From positions 290,001-354,000 of the forward strand of contig JASANG010003696.1 in the NCBI GenBank assembly GCA_030248215.1: a stretch of DNA of 64,000 bases, in the 5' to 3' direction. Shown here piece by piece: positions 11,640 to 23,000 of the stretch; positions within the stretch are counted from its first letter, which is position 1; each line of letters begins with the position of its first letter. The notes beneath the pieces are model-generated. The model did not search any database and was not told where the DNA came from. It worked only from the letters and a program-made list of their open reading frames with translations. Source of the DNA: Enoplolaimus lenunculus (Eukaryota > Nematoda > Enoplea > Enoplida > Thoracostomopsidae). The position numbers and the translations under genes are program-made.

Positions 11640-11920
11640 GCATCAAAAGCGCATGACACAAGAGTATGCAACTCTTAGGGTTCTGCATGGTACAAAATGT
11701 ACCCGGCACGCGTTGCGTTTTTAACCGACCTCGCTGCCTATGCATGCGGTATCAAAAATGCTCCACTTGTAGTTTAATTTATCGTTATTACATGTGACAG
11801 CGACCCCCTTCTTAATAACGACGGGCTGCCAAAAACGCAACGCCCGGTGGTACATTTTGCTCCATGCGGAACTCCAAAGGGTTGTACACTCTTGTATCAT
11901 GCACTCTTGCGTGTATTGAT
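11640..11920. mobile_element. Family K element
   Basis: AAGAGTATGCAACTCTTAGG on the left and GGTTGTACACTCTTG on the right are inverted. GTACATTTTGCTCC and CGCAACGCC motifs are in the right arm, as in the other K copies. Confidence 0.65.
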
Positions 11921-12225
11921 GATGTTTAGTTTATTTTGCAATTGAATTAAAATTTGTTTATTTTTAGTTAAAAAACAACAACCGGTTTACAAATGTGATA
12001 ACAACTGTGAAACCGCGTATGACCTGTGGTCCAGTGACTTTACCGGAACAGCAATGGCAGATCAATAGTGTTGCCTTCGCTACTGTGATCGCAAATGAAA
12101 TACATCACTCAAATTACCGCTCGACACCGGATATCCGGATATTTAAAATTTGATGAATTTAACATTTTGAATTTCCTTCATTGAAAATTTAATTTCAAAT
12201 ATTGTGATTATCCGAACATATCCGT

Positions 12226-12346
12226 ATGTATAGAGTCAGTTTACGCTTTAGACTAATTTTTTTTGCTTAGGCTTATGCTTAGGCTTAGGCTTAGGCTTAG
12301 GAATATGCTTATACTACTGTTCCGGCCCTGTTCCATACATGGGCCC
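12226..12346. mobile_element. Family B fragment
   Basis: The right end GTTCCGGCCCTGTTCCATAC is intact. The left end is shortened. The core is (TTAGGC)n at about 12265-12301. Confidence 0.6.
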
Positions 12347-12517
12347 GAACCTGCATCGCCAGCAACAGCGAATTATCTGGAGCATGAAAAATATTCGGTG
12401 CCCAATGCTGATTTTTACAATTATTTTATAATTGTTGTATTGAAAAATTATTAAATTGTTTTCAAAAGTTTATTAAAATGCATCAACAGTACGAGGAGTA
12501 TTGCTCTAAGGTCAAAA

Positions 12518-12704
12518 GGCCCATGTTACTTTAAGGCGCGTTCAGGTTTCTGGTGGGTCTGTAAAAGAGTATGTTTAGATTCTAGATTACATTTTTTGCT
12601 TTGACTTAGGATTATGCTTATGGTTAGGGTTAGGAACACACTTTTGCAACGCTTAGGCTTAGGCTTAGGCTTAGGAATACGCTTGATCTACCGTTACGTC
12701 TATA
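12518..12704. mobile_element. Family A element, right end replaced
   Basis: The left end CCCATGTTACTTTAAGGCGC and both core runs are present. The right terminus changes after CTACCGTTACGTCTATAG into family P sequence. Confidence 0.6.
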
Positions 12705-12862
12705 GAAGCTTGACGCTCGAGCCTCAGGTAGCTATTACGTCTTGTGGAGATTTGCACTGCGCATATATGTTAGAATTGTTAACACTACTCACAGTGCCCT
12801 TACTGCTCATATATTATTTCTATTTAGTTACGCGTAATAAACTCTATGAGCGAAAGGGTTAA
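12695..12862. mobile_element. Family P fragment
   Basis: AGAAGCTTGACGCTCGAGCC and ACGTCTTGTGGAGATTTGCA match the complete P copies in the last 7 kb of the window. It ends GCGAAAGGGTTAA. The 12863-13257 remainder shows nothing clear. Confidence 0.6.
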
Positions 12863-13257
12863 TTTTGAACCATGGAAAAAAGCGTTTCGCCCCTGATCTT
12901 TAAATCGGCCTACATTTCAACAAACTGCTACAATAACTAATGTTCGGATCATAAATTGTGATTAATTGGGATCTCAGAAATAAATCCGTCATCAGAAGTT
13001 TCAAATCACAGAGTTGAAATGGTGCTAAAAGTGTGCTCGAGGGTGGTGTTTATACTCAACACAGTAACAGGGCAGATCGTAACCAGAATCAAAAATTTTA
13101 AAGTGACACAAAAACACGTATCCGCTGATACACCACTTTTCTGTTTGGAGTAGAAAAAAGGTAACTCTGGGAATTATCAAAAATTACTAGGAGTTGGTGA
13201 TGGTGATTGAGGTTCAATATTGTTTTCCATACTTCACCGTTGCTTAACGAAAAAACG

Positions 13258-13433
13258 GAAAACCCGCGCTCTGAATTGATTGAACTCATTCTGAGTTAAT
13301 TAATTAACTAAACCAGAAATAAATAAGCTCACAGTGAATAAATGTTTACTGTTATTAACTCCGAAATAACTAGAAATAACTGATTGTCTCTCTGAATTAA
13401 TTAATCAATTCATGGACATTTACAGTATATATT

Positions 13434-13436
<3 letters not shown>
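13258..13436. repeat. Family N palindromic repeat (GAGTTGAT/ATCAACTC type)
   Basis: It is rich in short inverted copies of TGAATTGATT and TGAGTTAATT and ends in ATTTACAGTATA. A longer related copy lies at 16083-16334. Confidence 0.5.

Positions 13437-13527
<91 letters not shown>
13437..13527. repeat. (TA)n microsatellite
   Basis: A run of TA dinucleotides of about 85 bases, upstream of the cysteine-rich peptide gene. Confidence 0.98.
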
Positions 13528-13531
<4 letters not shown>

Positions 13532-13821
13532 GCAATAGCTTGAAAATACTACAAATTTTGTGAATTTTTCAGCCATTCTTTCATATCAGAGAAAAACATG
13601 ATTCTTTAAAAATTTAATAATGGCGAACCAGATTTTTGCCAAATAATTGTCAATTTCAGTGTTTTCAAGGTAATAATTCATTATGACATTAAAGGTAATA
13701 TGATGATAACTGTCTCTGGCAAGAGTGAGATTTCTTGTAAGCAACGCCAATGCGTAAAATTCACTATAAATCTTAGTATTTTTTGAATTTTTAGTCGACA
13801 ATTTTCGTTTCGCTGTTCGCA

Positions 13822-16575
13822 ATGCACGCAGTATTAATCTGGTTATTCATCGTTCATGGTAAGGAAGGGATTATCATTAATAATAAATGTTGTCTTGAAA
13901 CTAGGTAAATTGAAAGTAATGATCGTTAACGTAGGTAAATTTTTCAGCAAGCCCGATGCCAGTTCAACCTGTAAGAGTGGCCAAGATAATACCAATGACC
14001 TCACAATATGGTGCGTTCTCAACATAAAGCAAAACTATTTTATTCTCTTGTTATGACAACGGCTCACAATTTGTAGTTTGTTTGTTTTGCTCAAAAAGCT
14101 AAGTCTTTACTTAAAGTCGGCGGCTGAACTAATTGCCTATTAGTATAACTTAAATAAATATTTAAGTAATATTTCACAAACCCAGCCATTCTAATTGTTT
14201 CAGCTCCTATAATTGCAGTGATATCAGGTAAGTTGTGTGTTTTATACTAAACAGCCTCAAAAGTGTGTTTCAGTACTATATCAGAGTCTGTTTGAACGGG
14301 TGTAAAACTTTTTTTAACTGACGTTAAAAATAAGAAACGAGCATTAATTTGAAAGGCAAAAACATTAATTTTTTCAAATTCAGCTTTGAACTCCGCCATG
14401 AAGCGCTTCCACCCCGCTAAAGTGTTTTCTTGTTAGAGACATTTTGGATCTTTTACATCCCCTATCTTTTGGCAAACGTTTAGGATTTAGGCAAAGGCAT
14501 GCATATCGCTAAACCTAAGCCTAAATTATGAGCCTAAATCTGAGCCCTAAATGTAAACGGAAGGCGTATTTGCAAGAGTAATAGTACCACAACAAAATTA
14601 GCACCATTCGATTCTGCTTGTCGAAGGTTAAAAGTCCTGTCAGTATTTAAACCACGAAATTTTCAGTCAGGAAATTTTGCGATAAAACGATAAACTTACA
14701 ATTTTTCCCCACAGAAACTTTTTGGTGATAAAACGACAAGGTCAATTATACAGTAAAAATTTGGGTTTTACAATGATTGCCAGCCCGCCTCACGCCAAAA
14801 ATTACTGGATCTGCCTCAGTATGATGATGTTATGTCTTACTTTGATTACTAATAACAACAGTAACGATCATATTTGTTGAAGTTCTTTAATGACATTCAG
14901 GGTCTATATTCGTAAATGTGTATAGCACCTACACTGCAAAAAATGGTGAGTCAAACTGACTCCCTCCGAAATAAGCTTTTCCGGACTACCCAAACTGGGT
15001 CAAAGTTTGACTCCGCCGGAGTTAAATTCGACTTAATGAGTCGCTCAGTGAGTCAAATTTGACTCTGGTGGAATCGAATTTTGACTCAGTTTGTGAGTCC
15101 AGAAATGCCTATTTCGGGGAGAGTCATTTGACTCACCATTTTTTGCAGTGTATCACTAGTGAAGAATACTTCTCAAACTCACGAACTCTAGCCGTTACGA
15201 AGCTAAAAATTCTGCTTAGAAGTACGGTAATTCAGATTTGAAATATCTGCTGAATTTCGAATCTCATCGTTAAGCGAGATTCGAAACTTACAACAACTTG
15301 GTATTTCCAACTGGTGATAGGTGCTACACACATTTGAGAGTACGCGCACAGTATCAACCGCGTTTTTTGATAAATTGTTTTTAATTAATTTGCGTTTCAT
15401 TTTAGCCGATAAAAGTGAACTGCAAGCTCCAGGTAAAAAGGGTAGGATCAGCGAAAGTTAGCTGTTTTTCATTTAAATCTATGGGTGAAAAGACTCTATG
15501 TGATGCAGTGGCGCAGTAGTAAATAGACGCCTCCTCGTGCCTTTCTGTTGCCATACAAATTTGGACCAACGTTAATTTGAGATGTGTTAAAGTAGTATGA
15601 GCATATTCTTAAGCTTAACGCGTAAGCTAAAGCCTAAGCCGAAGCCTAAGCCTAAGCCTTAGCGTACGGATAAGTCCATAACTAAGCCTAGGCCGAAGTA
15701 TCAGCCTAAGCCTAAGCAAAAAACTACCTTAAAGCTTAAGCTTACCATACTTCAGTCCCGCAGAGAAATGGTACACCCCTCGTAGTAACATGAGCGAAAT
15801 TTTGCACACGAGCCGTGACCCATGTTACTTTAAGGGGCGTCCAGCTTTCTGGTAGGCCCATAAAATAGGTTTAGATTCTAGATTACATTATTTGCTTGGC
15901 TTAGGCTTAGGCTTACACTTACGAAGTCAATTTTTCAAGGGTTAGGCTTAGGATTAGTCTTAGGAATACACTTAATCTACTGTTACGCCCCTTAAAGTAA
16001 CATTGGCCCGAGTGTTGATAAAGAAAAATAGATTTAAAAAATATTGAAACCTATGGAAATGGCTGCTGATCATAACAATTTGCACTGTAAATTCCAATGA
16101 GTTGATTAATCAATTCAGCTAGCGAGTTGGTTATTTCTGAATTAATATCAGTAAACATTAACTTACCCTGAGTTGATTTGATTCTCCCTCTGAGTTGAGT
16201 TGACACAGGGTGAGTTGATTAATTAAGTCAGAATGAATTGAATCAACTCAACTTTCTGAGTTCTGATAGTCCTAACTCCGACTGAGTGATTCAACTCATT
16301 CTGAGTTAAGATCAACTCACTGAAATTTACAGTGTGGTATCATTAATAATATCGGCTGGCCATTTTTATTGGCTTATGACGAAAATTTGTTATATCAGGT
16401 GGTGAACCTATTTAGTTTTTAAATATTTGGTAATATTTTTTCAGGTCAAAAACGACAATTAGTTTACATTTGTGATAACAACTGTGAAACACCGTGTGAA
16501 CTGGGGACGTGTGATTGGTCAGGCGCTGCATTTTCAAATCAAGAATACTGCCGATATGAATGTGGTGGCAAATAA
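13822..16575 (+). CDS. Secreted cysteine-rich peptide precursor, four exons, two microexons
   Basis: Exons are 13822-13858, 14204-14227 (24 bases), 15406-15432 (27 bases) and 16445-16575. Every intron is phase 1 with AG/GTAAG-like borders, and the total is 72 residues. Residues 1-21 (MHAVLIWLFIVHAPIIAVISA, given here as the hydrophobic leader) form a signal peptide. A short acidic spacer, DKSELQAPGQ, follows and ends at a Lys-Arg pair at 32-33, a prohormone-type cleavage site. The remaining 39 residues start with Gln, which could cyclise, and hold six cysteines spaced C-x3-C-x3-C-x4-C-x12-C-x3-C, ending ECGGK. I know no family with exactly this pattern; a host-defence or signalling peptide is possible. 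A broken relative lies upstream. Introns contain family C, J, G, A, B and N elements. Confidence 0.7.
14640..14820. mobile_element. Family G fragment
   Basis: GATAAAACGATAAACTTACA, ATTTTTCCCC and TTGCCAGCCCGCC motifs recur in the same order at 57430-57620 and 58205-58505. It lies in intron 2 of the peptide gene. Confidence 0.45.
14908..15345. mobile_element. Family J element split by a family C insertion
   Basis: J left end ATGTGTATAGCACCTACAC near 14910-14936, J body and right end GGTGATAGGTGCTACACACA at about 15160-15345, with a complete C palindrome between them. C is therefore younger than this J copy. Confidence 0.7.
14932..15151. mobile_element. Family C palindromic element, complete
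   Basis: It begins ACTGCAAAAAATGGTGAGTC and ends with the exact inverse, GACTCACCATTTTTTGCAGT. The body alternates TTTGACTC and GAGTCAAA. It is a nearly full-length hairpin of about 220 bases with no coding capacity. Confidence 0.85.
15569..15800. mobile_element. Family B-like element with long CCTAAG core
   Basis: A diverged left end, TTGGACCAACGTTAATTTGA, then about 130 bases of CCTAAGC-type repeats. It then has AAAGCTTAAGCTTACCATAC and CAGTCCCGCAGAGAAATGG, as in other B right ends. Confidence 0.5.
15817..16012. mobile_element. Family A element
   Basis: CCCATGTTACTTTAAGGGGC on the left, GCCCCTTAAAGTAACATTGG on the right, TTAGGC cores between. Flanks CGAGCCGT and CGAGTGTT resemble a decayed 8-bp duplication. 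Confidence 0.8.
16083..16334. repeat. Family N palindromic repeat, complete
   Basis: Outer ends CACTGTAAATTCCAATGAGT and GAAATTTACAGTGTGG are inverted. The body is many copies of GAGTTGATT and AATCAACTC. Confidence 0.6.
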
Positions 16576-16597
16576 TACACAATATTACATGCTTATT

Positions 16598-16954
16598 ATG
16601 GTCAATGTATAGAACAGGGTCGTAACCGTAGTATAAGCACCTTCGTAGACCTAAGTTTAAGCTTAAAGCGTAAGCTTAAGTGTAACAATGGGCTTATACG
16701 TAAACCTAAGCAAGCCTAAGCCAAAGCACGCCTAAGCATAAACAAAAGCATAGTTTAAAGCAAACTTAAGCTTACTCGGTTCCACACCCACAGAAAAACG
16801 TTACGCCGCTGATCTTTTACATAGGACAAACCTAAGCAAGCCTAAGCCAAAGCACGCCTAAGCATAAACAAAAGCATAGTTTAAAGCAAACTTAAGCTTA
16901 CTCGGTTCCACACCCACAGAAAAACGTTACGCCGCTGATCTTTTACATAGGACC
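16598..16954. mobile_element. Family B element with exact 126-bp tandem duplication
   Basis: The left end is GTCAATGTATAGAACAGGGT. The right part (16703-16828) is repeated immediately at 16829-16954 with no difference that I can see. This puts the duplication very late. It begins 23 bases after the peptide gene stop codon, so it may provide that gene's 3' end. Confidence 0.8.
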
Positions 16955-17256
16955 GACACCGAATTAATATAGATAAATACTGGATATCCGGATATCGGAA
17001 ATTGTTTCAAATATTAAACTTGTTTTTGAATTTCAGAAAATTCCATTTCAAATTTCCGAATATGAGGATATCCAGATGTTAATAAAATAAGTACAAGAAG
17101 TTTAGCGCTTTTCAATATTTTTTGCTAAGTTTTTATTTGAAATTTAAATTATATAAAAACCCCCGTATGCTTTTTAAAATTTGGTATGACTACCGAATAA
17201 TTTATGTTTGTACAACTATCCGTTGAATTAAACGTTTATTTGTCGTTATATGAAAA

Positions 17257-17900
17257 TTAGTTCTTGCATAAAGCGCACTGATGAGCTAAATAGACTCGAT
17301 CTAGTACACAATCGTGAATTGCATTTGTAGGGAAGCCTGGTCTAAAGCTTAAGCTTACTCTATTACAGTTCCACAGAAAAACGTTCCGCCGCGGATCTTT
17401 ACATGGGCCTAACTTTGGACAAAAAATTTTGGTCAAAATATTGAGGCAATTAATATATGCACTGTGGTGACCCAAAACAGGTGTAATAAAAGGGGTTCTT
17501 CCGTTTGAAACGCAATCAATCGGAATCTGTATCCATATAAGAAGTGTCCGTTTAGATCTCAAAGTCGTAATCAGAGTCCATAAAAGTGACCAAACCAGAA
17601 CAATGACCAATACTGCTCAAATATGTAACAGACACTCAGACACTGGCATAAACTTTATTAAATCTAGAGAAAAGTTTAACGCACATAGCAATCAGACCAA
17701 ATTCTCGGAGCAAGTAAGTTCTGTCCAAAAGTAAGCATATAAAAACAGGGTGATGGATCCAACTAACATGGTGCGGTTAACAAAAACAGTCCGTAACCGA
17801 ATAACAGCAAGTACCTATCCCCTGCTGAGGCAAAATAAATATTAGTCTCAGTTTTAATAGGGTCCTTACAGGTAGTATGACGTTTTATTATCTTTCATTG
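17257..17900. other. Unclassified repeat containing a B right end
   Basis: 17340-17410 is a B right end (AAAGCTTAAGCTTACTCTAT, then GTTCCGCCGCGGATCTTTAC). About 17466-17890 shares an ordered set of motifs with 60238-60480: GTGACCC, a TAATAAAAGGGG-like block, CAATC(A)ATCGGAATCT, and TAAATATTAGTC near the end. I see no coding domain. It could be a decayed retroelement fragment or a non-autonomous DNA element. Confidence 0.35.
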
Positions 17901-18096
17901 GAACATGACGTCATAACTGCAAGCAAGTATTGATTATAGGCAGGTGCGGTGATATGAAGAACCTAAAGGTGTCGGCACATGCCCAATCAGTTAACCCATT
18001 TAAGTGGCGTTAATATCTAAAAGTGGTTGGATCTTGAAAATTGTGATGTTACTAAGAAAGGTACATTACTATTTTGCTCAGTAAATAACACGTTAC

Positions 18097-18608
18097 ATTG
18101 CGGGGTTCATGTTATAATCGGAGGATATGTTTTGTCCCTATTAGACTATTTTTTAACATTTTGTCTGCTTATAGACCCCACAACATGTTCAAAAATTTGT
18201 ATTTGTCATGCACTATAATGTGTAGGTCGCCATTTGTTTTTCAATATCATATGATGTTCGGTAACATACTCAAATTGTCCGTGATCAACGTCATGAGATT
18301 TGAACTTTGAATTATGAAGCTGCGATTCTAAACAATTTTGTGTCAGGAACGAAGGCGTGTATTCGGTATTTATATTCGTTGTAATTTTGGAATATATTAT
18401 TCACTTAAATGTTCCACAGTATTACGTGTCATACCAACTCTTGTACACTTTGAACATTTGAAAGCAGTGGTTTGTAACTTAATGTTATACAACACTCGAG
18501 TTTTGTCTGTTGACCCGATACTAGAGCCCTAATTTTAAAGTTGACGGTCGAATCAACATGGAGCAAACCGTGACCCGCCTGCCCTTCTTACAACGTGAAT
18601 CCCGCACA
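18097..18608. mobile_element. Family E element
   Basis: GCGGGGTTCATGTTATAATC on the left and ACAACGTGAATCCCGC on the right are inverted. Sub-terminal GTTTTGTCCCTATTAGAC and its partner near 18560 are also shared with the other E copies. The 18609-19320 stretch after it shows nothing I can name. Confidence 0.65.
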
Positions 18609-19319
18609 ACACATGATAAGGCTAGGATACACAGTACAAAAGTGTCAAATGCCCAAATAATAGCATCTAGCTTACAGTTCACCAACTTGTAAACTTCAGT
18701 TGGACAAAAATCTGTTATGCCAATCGACGCTAAGCATAAAGTTAGCATGATTAGCATAAATGTTCTGCGGTATCATTAAACATATGACCACTTGTAAATG
18801 ACCGTCCATTTAAATCTTTGATTTGTATGCCAATATCATGTAACATTCACATTGTGTTCACAAATCCCGCTGCTATTTAGACCACAACTTTATTATGTTC
18901 ACGTCGAATCAACATGGACAAAACATGTTTCATGGCTGCGTCATCATTGCATTGAACGCAAATCATTGCTTCGTGCCAGGTTTGTCGTAAACGTTATTCT
19001 ACAATGTAGCCACATATTATCGTATCTATTTTGTAATCGTTGTGTCAACATTGCAATTTGAAGCTTTTCTGCTAATCAGCACCAAGTTGCACTATTTCCC
19101 GTATATTCAATAATAAAGTTTTTTGGCCTAAAGTGACTTATCGCAGGAGAACGGACACAATACTGCGAAACAAAAGTGGATATCAGGACAGCGTCGTCTA
19201 ACGGGAATAACGGTACGCATCCCCAAATTTCTAGGAACGCAGGTATTCAACACTTTTAACTCGGATGACATCATGTATTTTAACGGTAAAAATATATTTT
19301 CTCGCTCGCTTCCAATTAT

Positions 19320-19520
19320 ACACTGGCCAAAGAAAATCCTCGCTGCGCCATGCCCCCGTAGCCAGATTACTGTGCCAGAGGGGGACGGCTAAAAATGGGT
19401 TCAGGAGGGACTTTACAACGGTATTCGTTGACTTTTAACCAAAATTGAAACGTTCCTAGGGGAAGCCAAAATTTAGCAGGGAGGAAGCTGAGCATCCCTG
19501 GTTGTCTCTTGGTGACAGGG
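19320..19520. mobile_element. Family H fragment
   Basis: CCCCCGTAGCCAGATTACTG, GTTCAGGAGGG, TATTCGTTGACTTTTAACC and GCTGAGCATCCCTGG recur in order at 32.2, 57.1, 60.9 and 61.5 kb. A second, shorter H piece is at about 20138-20240. Confidence 0.5.
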
Positions 19521-20043
19521 ATCGAGCTACGCTCCTGGTGTATGCATTGGAAAAGTACAAAGTTTAAAAGCTATTAATTTCGGTGTTTTTGAATTTGTAA
19601 AATTCAATGATAAAATTTATTTATAAACTTCATAGTTGCACAATACAACGAATTTGCGTTAATATTAATAATGCCAGGATTGTTTTCGCTTGTGACTTTC
19701 GTTTACGAGCAACTACTGGACTTCAGTCGCCTAAATCTGGGATCTTTGTAGACCGAAGTGTTCGCAAGTAATGAAATCATCACAAATGAGACAGCCTGTC
19801 TCGCTGGTGAGCTGTATGCAAATACGAGTTTAAACTTTCGTCACCAATTGCAATTTAAATCATCGGTCATAAGCATTGGAAAACAAAAGTGACTAAAAAG
19901 TTTAATTCCGTTATGTCGCAACCGTAGTGGCGGATCCGGCCGGATGCGGTTGTGTGCTCGTTGACGTCCCTCTGGCAATAAGCAATTTTGTTTAATGTAA
20001 AATCGAAAAATGTTTCGAGTCGGACAACATCAGTCGAGGGTGT

Positions 20044-23000
20044 ATGCGTTTAAGAATCGCTTTGTAAGTACTTCAGTGGATCTTTATTTTTTACTTCTGA
20101 CCCTACATTAATTTTTTCTACATCGGCTTCTGAGACGTAAACAGCTCCGTAGCCAGCTTTCAGCAATCGCATGCAAGGGTTTTCGACGACTTACAAGCAA
20201 TGTTGAAAATTTTACAGGGAGAAGTCTTTCAGAGGGACTGAGCGCTCATAGCCCCAATGTTACTCTGAGAAGCGCAGTGGTAGTAAGCACATTATAAAGC
20301 CTAAGTCTACACCACAACCTAAAGTTGAAGCTATGGCCCATAAAAAGCGTATAGCACCTATCATCAGTTAGCGATAAGTGTTCAAACAGACGAACATATG
20401 CCATTGCAGAAGTCAAAATTGGTACAGAAGTAGGATAAATCAAACGCGAAAAATGTGCTGAAATTCGAACCTCTCCATGCGCTGGTTCCAAAGTTACATG
20501 ACCTATGACCAACTGGTGATAAATCCTACACACATTTCACAATAAGGGCCTATAACTAAGCCTAAGCATACGCCTAAAAGCTCAGCGTAAGCAAACAATC
20601 AGTGTAAAACTAAAGCTTTCTCTATTATAAGCCGGCGATAAACGGTTCGCCTCTCAAAGTACGAACCAATGTTAAACATTGGATTTGTTTCTTCAATCTT
20701 GTACAGTAGCCGATTCATATTCCTGTGTTATGACCTGGGTGCCCCATTCGTTTCCGGCACCGTATTAGAGCAAATCACCAAGCTGGGTGTAAAGTTGGTT
20801 GAAGACTTTTCAACTTTTGGAACATGCCAAAACCATAAAGCATCAACATATATACAAATATTTATATATAAATAATGAAATGGTGAGTCAAATTGGCTCT
20901 CTCAGAAACAGGCTCTAAGGGACTCACTGAGTCGCACGTTTGACTTTGACGGAGTCGAATTTGACTCAGTTTGTGCAGTCCTGTAGAGCATATTTCAGAG
21001 AAAGTCAATTTGATTCACCATTTTTTGCAGTGTATAAACACGTAGATACACTGCCGACAGAGAATATATACAGCATGTTTCAAAGAATATAATGGAACGG
21101 CCAAAGACAAGCATTTTTACTCCTGTATTTACTTTTCGTATTTTCAGTCACAAAAGATTTGTTGCAAAGTTTGCAGTATTATCTTTGAAGTTTATAGACT
21201 TTCCGCCATCTTGAATCATTATTTACATACTAAATTGACTAGCTAGCTATGTCACTTATTTACAATTATTTTTCAAACCATGACGCATAAGGCGTTTGGT
21301 GTCTTGCTGTCTGGCATACAACTTTGCGCTATTTTCTTCTGATTCATAACGATATTGTACTATAAAATGCTTAACTGGCTAAACACAGATGACGAGTCAG
21401 TGCTTTAGACTTTTATTTGAAATTTACTAAATATTCATACTTTTTCGTATACAAAGAGAAGGGATAAGAGTTCCGGGTTTCTAAAATGGTAAGTCAAACT
21501 GACCCTCTCCGGAATAGGCTCTACGGAACTACACAAACTAAACAAAATTGTACTCCACCACAGAGCTGTTTAATTGGCGCAAACACAATGAAAACAGAGG
21601 TCGCTAAGCTATATATCGAGCCAGGATCGGGATGGTCATTAGCTGCGATCTTTGTGGGCATCACTGGCAAATATGCCGAAGCTCCAGTACGGACCCAGTA
21701 CGCAGTAAAATTCACCTGAGCGTTCAGCCTCCAAATACCGTTGTTGCGCTATACAGACAGGTCTCCAAAACCTCCAGCGATCTGCCTTCGCTTGCTGGAG
21801 GTATACACATGCGTGTACCTTTGGCCATCTGAGGGTACTGCCAGATCCAAGCGGACCACACAGGCCCACTCGCCCCAGCAGCGTTCGAATCAAAACTTTT
21901 GTATTAAGATTTAGTACTAAAATTGCGTTTGGTTTCTCGTTTGTGAGTTTTTTCTCTCACTATTATATATCGCCCGGCACCCTCAACTCACCGTCAGAAA
22001 TTTATGAATGTTTCAAGTGTACTATATATAAATTGTAAATAAAATATGTAAGTAGTATCGTATATAAAACACTCTTAATTACTTCAGCACCCCCATGCTT
22101 TATTCGGAAATTCGTCTCTGTCGCAAAATTATCAACTGCATTCACCATGGAAGTAGCATTAATAAGCATTTCAACGAAACAAATATCTGACTTGTATTTT
22201 GCGCAAATGGACCCGAGTAACATTTTGCAATTTCTCGCAGTCAATGTTCCTTCAAATCACCGAGAGTCGAACCTGCGTCGTTCAAATGTAATTGTTACCG
22301 ATCGAAACCAACATTTCACTCAATTCGAGCTACGAAACAATCAGTTGTCTAAGAACCAAAATGTTATCAAATTTATTAATGTTTTGATGACATTGGAACT
22401 AACTTTATTTTATCCCGCGTTGAAAAATTTTCAATATTTGTCTGCGAAAGCCGTATTCAAAATTTGTCTACAATTCTTGGTCATTTGCCATGGATCCGTT
22501 GCGAATGAACACCGTGTGAAGGATCAGAATCTACCTCGCAGCAGTTATACAGACAAGTGGGTAAAATAGAATATTGAGCCAATGCTAAAAGTACCGAAAA
22601 CCACCGATGTTTGAGACGTTTGTGCCGAAATTTTTTTACGAATCATTTCAGTTGGTGCAAAATTCTGACTACGCTTCTGATCCAGAGTGGAAAATTTGAC
22701 CGTGGGTTGGGTTAACATTTTCAGAATTGGGTATGTTTCTGGGTAGAGATTTGTGTTTTTATTCGAATATTTATGCTTTATCGTAATAGGTTTAATTATG
22801 GTTGTTGGCTGGAAAAAAATTACCGGAAAAAAATGGTTTTATTCCATTTTTTTCCATTTTTTTCCAAGGGAGGTGGAAAAAATAGAAATACATTAAACGA
22901 TTCTTAAATATATAATTTGCAACTACGTGCCACTAATTTTCATGCAACACATTAACAATGACCGAGTGTATATGTCTACCAGGACACATTATATGTCCGA

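Larger units (their letters stand above)
10600..12105 (+). pseudogene. Broken relative of the cysteine-rich peptide gene
   Basis: Three segments align in order with exons 2-4 of the intact gene at 13822-16575. They are a 24-base microexon near 10600, a 27-base microexon near 11125, and a last exon around 11967-12101. All keep the flanking splice signals and exact microexon lengths. The last segment retains the CDNNCET stretch. The copy looks broken (about one break in the part I can see), and no convincing first exon was found. It is probably one product of a tandem gene duplication. A J element (about 10790-10988) and a K element (11640-11920) have landed in it. Confidence 0.6.
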
